Assembly (NCBI GenBank): GCA_031268245.1
Contig: JAIRXN010000064.1
Location: 1 to 17,954, forward strand
Source: Treponema sp.
Lineage (GTDB): Bacteria > Spirochaetota > Spirochaetia > Treponematales > Breznakiellaceae
Reading direction: 5' to 3'
DNA length: 17,954 bases
Of the stretch, positions 1 to 6,500 are shown in pieces (within the stretch, counting starts at the first letter, position 1; each line of letters opens with the position of its first letter). Both the position numbers and the translations under genes were made by a program. Below the pieces are notes generated by a model. The model made no database searches. It worked only from the letters and a program-made list of their open reading frames with translations, and was not told where the DNA came from.

Positions 1-67
1 CAGGGCCAGCGCATATAAAAAGTTGAGGAAATGAGCTATACTTGGCATGGTTTTCTGGGAGGGAACC

Positions 68-166
68 ATGGAAAACGAAACAAAACCATTAGCACCGATA
101 ATGAACTATTTTTCGGCCATTCAGGACCCCCGGATAGAGCGGAACAAGCTCAGATATAAGGACCTA
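68..166 (+). pseudogene. ISAs1-family transposase, N-terminal remnant
   Basis: From the ATG at 68, preceded by a good Shine-Dalgarno (GGGAGGG, 58-64), the frame encodes a short tail and then IMNYFSAIQDPRIERNK. This resembles the start of ISAs1/H-repeat transposases, which begin with a hydrophobic-YF-x3-DPR motif followed by a basic stretch and a 'LLDIL' helix. The resemblance stops near residue 32 (KDLL), and the rest of the frame to 334 is only the antisense of the lipoprotein gene, so the catalytic DDE domain is absent. An in-frame ATG at 47 exists, but the Shine-Dalgarno favours 68. The break coincides with the stop codon of the convergent lipoprotein gene (164-166). I see no terminal inverted repeat or target duplication. 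The family call is from a remembered motif, not a search. Confidence 0.55.
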
Positions 167-553
167 TTGCCTGGTAAGCCGGTATGTACCGGAAGTTCCG
201 GTCCAACTGTTAAGTGTTACACTTATTGTGTTACTATCAAGAAGTACGGCAAAACCTATCTCATGGTTAAGATCCGTATTTATCAATCTGGCAGTTATAC
301 CGTCCATGATGTATGTTCCGTGTTGTCCGGTTGAATCGCCATACCCTGAACCGGTGATGGTTATTACCATCCATTCTCCGGCAATAAGCCCGCCCCATCT
401 TCCGGACAAACCGCCGTTGTTGCTGCCGCTGTTATTACTGACGTTATTGTTGTCGCCGCCGTTGCTTGTACCGGTATTACAGCCGATAACCGCCATAATG
501 AATGCCGACAGAACCACCAGCACTCCTATCAGCAAAAATTTGTTCCTCTTCAT
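164..553 (-). CDS. small secreted lipoprotein (function unknown)
   Basis: This encodes about 129 residues from the ATG at 553, which has an AAAGGAG Shine-Dalgarno at proper spacing; the frame continues 11 codons further upstream but without such a site. The N-terminus is a lipoprotein signal: basic MKRNK, a hydrophobic stretch (residues 6-23) and the lipobox V-I-G-C with acylated Cys25. A Ser/Asn/Gly-rich low-complexity linker follows (about 26-50). The C-terminal domain of about 80 residues begins GLSGRWGG and is rich in Thr, Gly and beta-prone residues (MVITITGSGYG, TSGTYRLTRQ), which suggests a small beta-barrel or lipocalin-like fold. Spirochaetes carry many such surface or periplasmic lipoproteins. 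The gene has its own promoter at 618-644 and ends against an IS remnant. No enzymatic motif is visible. Confidence 0.8.
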   Translation of the reverse strand: MKRNKFLLIGVLVVLSAFIMAVIGCNTGTSNGGDNNNVSNNSGSNNGGLSGRWGGLIAGEWMVITITGSGYGDSTGQHGTYIMDGITARLINTDLNHEIGFAVLLDSNTISVTLNSWTGTSGTYRLTRQ

Positions 554-617
554 TGAACGATCTCCTTTGCGGTTTCCCACCTTCAAAAATTTTATACCCC
601 TCCCCTCATAAAAATAG

Positions 618-644
618 AGTATACTAGTTTTTATTACGTGTCAA
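618..644 (-). promoter_or_regulatory. sigma-70-type promoter of the lipoprotein gene
   Basis: On the minus strand TTGACA (644-639) is a perfect -35 and TATACT (623-618) a near-perfect -10, separated by 15 bp, slightly short. It lies about 65 bp upstream of the lipoprotein start at 553, giving a leader of roughly 58 nt that contains the Shine-Dalgarno. Confidence 0.7.
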
Positions 645-700
645 GATTTTTTATTCCCCTGTATGACTCTTCTTATGGTGATTTTTCAAAATTTGGAGGG

Positions 701-725
701 AATTGTCTCAATTAGGCACTATAAT
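701..725 (+). promoter_or_regulatory. putative operator palindrome and -10 box upstream of the XRE gene
   Basis: A perfect inverted repeat AATTG-TCT-CAATT (701-713) lies just upstream of a consensus TATAAT (720-725). The palindrome falls between the expected -35 and -10 positions, where a repressor would block transcription. No good -35 is visible: TTGGAG at 693-698 is 21 bp from the -10. Self-regulation by the XRE protein encoded at 816 is inference. The predicted leader is about 84 nt. Confidence 0.4.
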
Positions 726-815
726 GATGTCTATTTGTGGTATTGGACACTGTATGTAACGCCGCTGGGGAATTTGCCATTCTCAAGCCGCTGACAAAAG
801 ATAGAAATACAAACC

Positions 816-1157
816 ATGGAAGCGAAAAGGCCTGATTTACGGCGGATTTTAGCGGCAAACATCAAAGAGCAGCGTACTATCCTTGGAATTTCACAGGAAA
901 AGCTGGCTGAAATGGCAGGATTGTCCTGGCAGACGATCAACAGCATCGAATGTCAGCGGACATGGGTAAGCGATAACACGCTGGAAACCCTCGCCAATGT
1001 CTTCAAAATCGAAACATTTCAACTGCTTCTGCCTCTTGAACTTAGAATGCTTTTATCCCAGGACGGCATGGAGACCCTGCATCAACTAATACAGGCCAAA
1101 AGATCCTATGACGAATCTTTTAATGAAATCATTTGCCCAAAACGGCCGCTTCCATGA
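816..1157 (+). CDS. XRE/Cro-CI family helix-turn-helix transcriptional regulator
   Basis: This is a 113-residue protein with an N-terminal HTH_3 domain (about residues 9-68). Helix 1 is IKEQRTILGI, helix 2 SQEKLAEMAG, and the recognition helix SWQTINSIECQR; the domain continues with the usual TLETLANVFKIETFQLL helices. Residues 72-113 form a short C-terminal tail with no recognisable sensor or dimerisation domain. ATG 816 is the only usable start, because the frame is closed by TGA at 792-794. Its Shine-Dalgarno is weak. Stand-alone regulators of this size are common in phage, plasmid and toxin-antitoxin settings; a minus-strand toxin-antitoxin operon lies 150 bp away, convergent. Targets are unknown. 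The palindrome at 701-713 is a candidate own operator. Confidence 0.85.
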   Translation: MEAKRPDLRRILAANIKEQRTILGISQEKLAEMAGLSWQTINSIECQRTWVSDNTLETLANVFKIETFQLLLPLELRMLLSQDGMETLHQLIQAKRSYDESFNEIICPKRPLP

Positions 1158-1308
1158 ATGTACGGGGAAATAAAATTCCATGCCCCCGGGCCCCCGGTAC
1201 GCCATCACCGAAGATACTATGGATTTTTAAATCTTAGAAAAATAGAGTATGAAAGGGTCTACTATGTGCTAAATCTTTCCGGATGAGGTACATCGTTCCA
1301 AACGGCCC
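1158..1308. other. convergent intergenic gap after the XRE gene
   Basis: 151 bp between the ends of the XRE gene and the antitoxin gene. It holds a GC-rich inverted repeat CCGGG-CC-CCCGG (1186-1197) without a following T-run, and the second copy of the 13-bp direct repeat (1238-1250). No gene is apparent. Confidence 0.5.
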
Positions 1309-1557
1309 TCATAAGGCGGTGATTCGCTCCCGTACCATTTCGCTGATGATATCCGCCGGGGTTTTGTGAGCGGCTATCGCCATGGTCAATAGGTAATCCG
1401 CCGTAAAGGAGTCAACCGTTATTGAATGGGCAGATTGGACAGTCAAGGCCGCCTTCCGCCGAGCGAAAAATCCCGTCCCGTTGAGGCCGGGCTTAGGCGG
1501 GTTCTTTGTCCATTTTTCATCAAGGGCATCGTATTCTTCTTCGGTCATGTCAGGCAT
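1309..1557 (-). CDS. antitoxin with ribbon-helix-helix-like C-terminus
   Basis: This is an 82-residue protein. The N-terminal half is an acidic, Pro-rich segment (MPDMTEEEYDALDE, then KNPPKPG and NGTGFFARRK), which is probably the toxin-wrapping part. The C-terminal half reads as a strand (SITV, 45-48), helix (DSFTADYLLTMAIAAHK), turn and helix (PADIISEMVRERI), the order of a ribbon-helix-helix DNA-binding domain. The start at 1557 has a strong AGGAG Shine-Dalgarno 5-6 nt upstream. It begins 8 bp after the toxin stop codon, so the two are one operon with the toxin first, as in BrnT-BrnA systems. By analogy it would neutralise the toxin and repress the operon. I recognise the type of protein but cannot assign it to a named family with certainty. 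Confidence 0.65.
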   Translation of the reverse strand: MPDMTEEEYDALDEKWTKNPPKPGLNGTGFFARRKAALTVQSAHSITVDSFTADYLLTMAIAAHKTPADIISEMVRERITAL

Positions 1558-1565
1558 AATTTCTC

Positions 1566-1826
1566 CTACTCATTCTTGAGCAGATGTTTATGGATATTCC
1601 GGCATTCCATGGCATGAAATACCCGAACCGTATCTTGATCAAGAATGGTGTAATAAATCTCAAGCGCTTTCGCGTTGCGGTCAAAACCGATAAGCAACCG
1701 TTTATTTTCGGTATCATCGCCTTCCAGTTCACCGTCATATCGAACAGTATCAATAGCCCACCGAATATCGGCCTCGTTTATACCATGCTTGAAGGCCGAC
1801 TGACAAAACTTAACCTCAACATCCAC
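1566..1826 (-). CDS. BrnT/RelE-like toxin of a toxin-antitoxin pair
   Basis: This is an 86-residue protein starting at GTG 1826. Features recall BrnT-like, RelE-superfamily toxins: an early K-H-G (residues 13-15) followed by a helix (NEADIRWAIDT), a central strand pair (RLLIGFDR, ALEIYYTI), and a late F-H-A-M-x-C-R motif (70-76) where BrnT proteins carry their conserved His/Arg residues. BrnT toxins are ribonucleases; activity here is inferred from fold-level resemblance only. It is followed after 8 bp by the antitoxin. There is no clear Shine-Dalgarno before the GTG. Instead an extended -10 (TGG-TATACT) ends 6 bp upstream, predicting a leaderless transcript. The frame stays open upstream to at least 1990 without a usable start. 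Confidence 0.6.
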   Translation of the reverse strand: MDVEVKFCQSAFKHGINEADIRWAIDTVRYDGELEGDDTENKRLLIGFDRNAKALEIYYTILDQDTVRVFHAMECRNIHKHLLKNE

Positions 1827-1832
1827 GTTTCC

Positions 1833-1841
1833 AGTATACCA
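1833..1841 (-). promoter_or_regulatory. extended -10 promoter of the toxin-antitoxin operon
   Basis: On the minus strand TGG-TATACT (1841-1833) is an extended -10 element. Six bases separate it from the GTG start, placing the expected +1 on the start codon. The -35 position at 17-bp spacing reads TTCCCT, which is poor, as is usual for extended -10 promoters. Confidence 0.5.
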
Positions 1842-1987
1842 GATTTTCCATTCAAAGGGAATACGTTCGTTCCAAAATTCACGCCGCAGGGGTGATGATC
1901 CGGAATGAAACCGCCGGAATGACAGTAGCGGGAAATTGGTAAAATTCTGCCTTCCGTTAAAGGCTAAGGATCTGCGCAGTTCCTGAA

Positions 1988-2620
1988 TCAGTACGTATTC
2001 TCGTCCATGGCTTCAAATTTCTCCCGTACCTGCCGGAGCAGGGCCAGTTCACGGTTGATGATCTTTTCGTAGTCAAGTTCCCCGCTTTCCATGCGGCCCG
2101 CCTCATCTTCCCAGAACTGGATTTTCTTCAGGTTTATAAAGCGGAAACGTCTCTCCTGTGCTTTCTCCATCCATTCTTTGGCGCCCTGCCAGTAGTAAAG
2201 GGCGGTTTTATAGCAGGTTTCCGCGGTTTTAAGGCTCTCAAGATTCTCTTCCTTCCAGGGGGCATTGTAAAAATATGCGTTCCGCTTGTTCCACTTGTTT
2301 CCCAGAAAGAGGTACTGTTCGATAAGTTTCAGGTGCAGGTGCATGTTAAAAAGGTAGCGGTATTTTTCCCATTCCTTTTCGTTTTCAATAAGAGCCAAAG
2401 CGTAGAGGGGATTACAGAAATCCGCTTTTACGGCCTTTTCCAGCCAGTAGATATTCTCCATTGTGTCGTCGGGGTTCTGAATCAAGTGAAGATGATAGAG
2501 CCGGTAGTACTGTTCCTTGTAGGTAACAAAATAGGCCTCTGTTCTGAATGCCGGAGCGAAAAAAAGGACGAATGCCGAAAAAACAAGTAGTATCTTTTTG
2601 CCCGGATTCTCAAGTCTCAT
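1988..2620 (-). CDS. secreted helical protein of unknown function
   Basis: This is a 210-residue protein with a signal peptide: basic residues 8-9, hydrophobic core ILLVFSAFVLFFAPAF (10-25), and likely cleavage after T-E-A (residue 29). The mature part is almost entirely alpha-helical and rich in Tyr, Trp, Glu and Lys. It has repeated helical pairs (IYWLEKAVKADFCNPLYALALIE; SLKTAETCYKTALYYW) reminiscent of TPR-type repeats, though I cannot fit the consensus. The start at 2620 has an AGGAG Shine-Dalgarno. It lies 50 bp downstream of tmk on the same strand and is probably cotranscribed. I do not recognise the family; it may be a treponeme-specific periplasmic protein. Confidence 0.7.
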   Translation of the reverse strand: MRLENPGKKILLVFSAFVLFFAPAFRTEAYFVTYKEQYYRLYHLHLIQNPDDTMENIYWLEKAVKADFCNPLYALALIENEKEWEKYRYLFNMHLHLKLIEQYLFLGNKWNKRNAYFYNAPWKEENLESLKTAETCYKTALYYWQGAKEWMEKAQERRFRFINLKKIQFWEDEAGRMESGELDYEKIINRELALLRQVREKFEAMDENTY

Positions 2621-2670
2621 CCTCAGATTCTCCTCTCTTTCAGGCTATTCCCTGTTGCTGTTCCAGAATG

Positions 2671-3339
2671 TCAAATTGCGGAACAGGCTCCCCTTTCCTG
2701 AAATATCGGCATTTCACGGATAAAATTCCACACGGTAAGGGCCACCGTTTCGGCTCTCTCCCGGGCATCTACAAGCTCAACCCTGGCTCCCCTTTCCCGG
2801 TAATAGGGTATCAAATCCAGATAACTCCGGCGTACCCGGATCTGGAATTCCGGGTATTCAAAGATCTCTTTTTCTTCTCTGTGCCTGATCCGCTCCTCGG
2901 CAATATGGGGATCAAGATCCAGAATGATGATCAATTCCGGCAGGGGAAAGGCTTCGTTGAGGAGCCGGGGAAGATCGTTTCCGCAGGCGATGCCCTGGTA
3001 CACGAGAGAAGAGGGGGAGTAGCGGTCGGAAACGACGAATTCTCCCCGGCTTGCACGCTCAACAATGCCTTCAGGGCCATAGAGGTGCTCTCCCCGGTCC
3101 GCGGCAAAGAGTCGCGCCAGAGTCTCGGGTTTGAAAACGGTTTCACCTTTCAGGCAGGAACGTATCACGCGGCCGATGGGATCTCCTGTAGGTTCGCAGG
3201 TGGTAAAAAGCGGCGGCAAAGGAGCGGCGGAACTGCCTGATCCGTGTTCCTCAAAACGGCGGCTCAGCATTTTAATCTGTGTACTGGTTCCTGTTCCGTC
3301 TCCCCCCTCAAATACGGCAAAATTCTTAAGGACATTCAT
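2671..3339 (-). CDS. tmk: thymidylate kinase (dTMP kinase) with altered P-loop
   Basis: It would phosphorylate dTMP to dTDP with ATP for DNA synthesis in the cytoplasm. The protein is 222 residues from the ATG at 3339; an upstream in-frame ATG at 3408 would add 23 residues before the normal N-terminus. Family features in order: NFAVFEGGDG (6-15), EPTGDPIGRVIR (49-60, matching the REPGG...IR region), AADR (79-82), DRYSPSSLVYQG (105-116, the DRY motif), and a basic-acidic lid around RIRHREEKEIFEYPEFQ. Two departures are clear. The P-loop reads GGDGTGTST, with Thr18 where Lys is expected, and the Arg of TREP is Cys48. There is a Gly/Ser/Pro insert at about 33-43. The start lacks a Shine-Dalgarno and sits 6 nt after a -10 box. 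The secreted-protein gene follows downstream. Confidence 0.85.
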   Translation of the reverse strand: MNVLKNFAVFEGGDGTGTSTQIKMLSRRFEEHGSGSSAAPLPPLFTTCEPTGDPIGRVIRSCLKGETVFKPETLARLFAADRGEHLYGPEGIVERASRGEFVVSDRYSPSSLVYQGIACGNDLPRLLNEAFPLPELIIILDLDPHIAEERIRHREEKEIFEYPEFQIRVRRSYLDLIPYYRERGARVELVDARERAETVALTVWNFIREMPIFQERGACSAI

Positions 3340-3345
3340 GTCCGC

Positions 3346-3374
3346 ATAGTACCATGACCATTCTCCATATACAA
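3346..3374 (-). promoter_or_regulatory. promoter of tmk, predicted +1 at the start codon
   Basis: On the minus strand TTGTAT (3374-3369), a 17-bp spacer and TACTAT (3351-3346) preceded by TGG form an extended -10 promoter. Six bases separate the -10 from the ATG at 3339. No ribosome binding site lies between them, so the mRNA is predicted to be leaderless. Confidence 0.5.
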
Positions 3375-3486
3375 TTCTCGCTTCTCCCGCCGCCTTCCGC
3401 CATATCAAGCCGATACTATTATTGGAAAAAGATCTTGTATCGTTGTAATCTTATGGGGGGGAAATTTTTTTTCAAAATGCCGGGTT

Positions 3487-3515
3487 TTCGATAAGCGGCC
3501 ATAAGGATTTATAAA
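3487..3515 (+). promoter_or_regulatory. candidate promoter of the tamB operon
   Basis: TATAAA at 3510-3515 ends 6 bp before the TTG start of tamB; TTCGAT (3487-3492) lies at 17-bp spacing as a weak -35. A second candidate further up is TTGGAA (3422-3427), 16 bp, TGTAAT (3444-3449). That one would give a leader of about 66 nt carrying a G7 tract (3455-3461) and a T8 tract (3465-3472). An AAGGA at 3503-3507 is 14 nt from the TTG, too far for an ideal ribosome binding site. Confidence 0.35.
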
Positions 3516-3521
3516 CTCATT

Positions 3522-6500
3522 TTGTACACGGCTCAGACAGGTAGAACCGGATTTGTCACTATTCTCCTCATCATGGCGGCTCTGACATTCTTTTCCGCCA
3601 TTGTCCTCCGGCCTCTGCAGAAGTTTCTTTTTGAAAGACTGGAAGCCGGATGGGATTCTTTCATCGCCCAGGGGGAAGATTTTCTGGGTCAGGAGATCAA
3701 ATACCGGTCGGTAAGCCCTTCCTTTGCCGGTTCCCTGAACATTAAGGGTGTCCGGATAGGAACTGCGGATGAAAAACCGCTGCTTTCAATCGCAAGAGTA
3801 AGGATCTCGTTCTCCCTGATAGAGCTTCTCTTTGGAAACCATGATCCGCTGGAATCTCTGCGCGGTATCCGCATAGAAAGACCCCTTATCAACTTTGACG
3901 CCGAAGCGGACAGGGATCTTCTTCGGCGTTTCTCCGTTCTCTCCGCGGATCAGGACGGCCTTCAGGAATTTCTTGATTCCTTTCCGGAAAAGCTTAAAAT
4001 CAGAATACGCCGCGGGGGTTTTACCTTTGCTAAGGCGGAGGACTATGTTCATGCCGCCGATCTGGCCCTGGATCTTTCTTTCAAAAACGGCGCCGTCTTA
4101 GTGCTTGGCAAAATGAAGGCCGGCGCGGAATTGCATTCCCTTGCCGGACCGGATCTAAAAAAAATAACAGCCCTTTCCACGGCGCCCGGCCTGCCGGATT
4201 TGGAATTTCTCAACAAGCCCATGCTTTTCTCCATGTCCGCCAGGATAAAGGGAAGCCTCTCTCCGGATTTTTCTACAGGCAATGGGCGTATCATTCTCTC
4301 TTCGTTTTCAGGCGGCTTTTTTCGTCTCAAGCCCGTGGGGCTGGATCTTTCCCTGGAAAACCAAAACATTGTCATTACCCGGATGAAAGACAGACATCCA
4401 ATCGATTTTTTATTAACCGTTGGTATGGAAACAGGGCTGGCTTCCCTGCATCTGGAAAACCGGAATCTTGCGCTCAAAGATCTTTTTTTTCTGGAAGGAA
4501 ACCTGAAAAACTATAACCGTTTCCTCTCTGCCGTTGCCGATGGATCTTTGGATCTCCTCGCGGGGCCGGATATTCTTAATTACCGGATCGATATGCAGGC
4601 TCGTATCCGGGAACCGGGGCCCTTCGGTATCCAGGCCCTGGTAATGAGAGCGGATGGAGACAGGGACGGGATTCGGATTGACAATGCCGGGCTGGATATC
4701 AGGCAGGGCGGGGCTTCTTTTCAGGGCAGTCTGGCTTTTGTACCGTTCTCACCAAACGGCATGATCCGCTTCCGGAATTTCGGCTTTTCAGGAATTTCCG
4801 GGCTTAACGGGGATATTGCGGTTACCACCCTGGGAAGGGAGATCAACTTCTTTGCCGATACAATTTCTTCCGGTTCCACGGAACTTGCCGCCCTGGATAT
4901 CCAGCTAAGTCTCGCCGGCAGCGGTTTTTCCTTTGCCGCTTCGGCCCTTCGTTTTACAGGAACCGAATCTTATGAGGAAGAAGTCAATATCAGTAATATT
5001 TCTCTTTCCGGTGTCTATGATCAGCTTTCCGGCATGGAAGCAAGTCTCTATCTTGATTCGTTCTCTGTAGGAGATCTTGTCGAAATGAGCAGTCCCTTTT
5101 CCGTCCTGCCGGAACTGCCCCCGGTGTTTTGGGCTGTTTTGGAAGATATTTCCATTACCGCGGAAGTATTTGTTACTACCGATTTTGAGTACCTTCTCTA
5201 CAATGCTCCGCGTATAGCCATTGCATACAGCGGCTCCTTTCCTTCCTCGAAGCTGAACGACATTGTTACCCTTGTCTCCGTATCGGGAACCAATCAGCGT
5301 TTCAGTCTGAACGAAGGTCAGGTCATCTGGCCGGGAGGAAGGCTGGAGATGAGCGGGGATGCGGATTTTTCCCAAACGCAAAATATTACCTTTTCCCTGA
5401 CGAGCACCTTGCAGGATCTTTCCTATTATTTTAACGGAACCATACTGGATAAACACTCCTTGAGCCTTCTGGGATCCTACGGCCTGGAACTCTATATCAG
5501 TTCCTCCGGGACGGGGTATTCGGGGTATCTGGAGGCGAAAGAAGTTCCCTTCACGTTCAGAAACCAGGTTGCATCTTTGAGTATTTCTTCTTCTTTCCGC
5601 TATGAGGATGCTCTGCTCTGGTCGATAATACTCGAGAGCTTTACCATAATAAACCTCAATACCCCGGCGTCTCCCATCACCAATATCGGCATGTCCGGAT
5701 ACATGGATCAAAACGGGGTACTCGTTCCCAATTTGACTTTTGACGACGGCCGCAGCCCCCTCTCCGGAAACGCCGCGTGCACCTGGGCTGATGGTTTCCG
5801 GAACCTGCAGTTCAGTTTCCGGATGGCCGGCGATCAGGGCCTGGAAAATCTCAGTCTGGAAGGCGTCTTCATAGATCAGGAACTGGATTTAACTCTCTTG
5901 GGCAGGAGAGTCAAACTCGGCCGGGTCTTGGAAAATGCCTACGACGGGATACTGGATGCTACTCTTTCCCTAAGGTGGCGTTCCGTTGATGACTTCCGGG
6001 CGGAAATTTTACTCTCTTCCTTCAGCGCCCATATCCAGGACACGGATTTAACGGCTGCCGGTACTGTTTTTATAGATAACCGGGAGATAAGCCTTGAAGG
6101 GTTAAGCCTTAACTATGGGGCCTTCAATGCACAGCTTCCCTCAATGATCATCAACCGGGAAGAGGGGAGGGCGGAGACTCGCGCTTCTCTGCAGGGGGCG
6201 GCGGCGGGACGTACTTTTGACGTATCCCTTTATCTGGATGCGGAAGGGATGCCTATCTCCTCCTGGTTCCGGCTCACGGAAGCCCTCAAGGTTTTTAAGG
6301 GAAACCTCAGGGTGGAAAGCTTCCGTTACGATACCATAGAGGCGGAGGAAGCCTTTAATTTTGTGTTTTCCCGTACTCTCGATGCGGCAGGCGGTTCGGT
6401 TATTTCGGTAAACGGCGGGCCCCAAAACATGCTCAGGCTGGAACTCAATGAAGGAGGGGATTTTTATGCGGGGCTCTCAAAGCCTTCTCCCATCCGGGGT

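Larger units (their letters stand above)
610..1250. repeat. 13-bp direct repeat flanking the XRE regulator
   Basis: The string AAAAATAGAGTAT occurs at 610-622 and again, in the same orientation, at 1238-1250. The first copy contains the -10 box of the lipoprotein promoter read on the minus strand. The pair brackets about 615 bp that hold the XRE gene. It may mark a duplicated promoter segment or an insertion; 13 bp in AT-rich sequence could also be chance. Confidence 0.4.

Noticed and set aside
1186..1197. GC-rich inverted repeat as terminator of the XRE gene
   Set aside because: Stem of only 5 bp and no T-run after it on either strand.
1827..1990. Open frame continuing upstream of the toxin GTG, possibly a longer protein
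   Set aside because: No ATG, GTG or TTG start in that stretch and the toxin resemblance begins at the GTG; a 55-codon open run can occur by chance.
2548..3240. 230-residue plus-strand open frame
   Set aside because: Antisense of tmk; no Shine-Dalgarno, no recognisable domain, and tmk motifs are clear on the other strand.
4905..5711. 268-residue minus-strand open frame inside tamB
   Set aside because: Antisense shadow of a long coding gene with no promoter or ribosome binding site.
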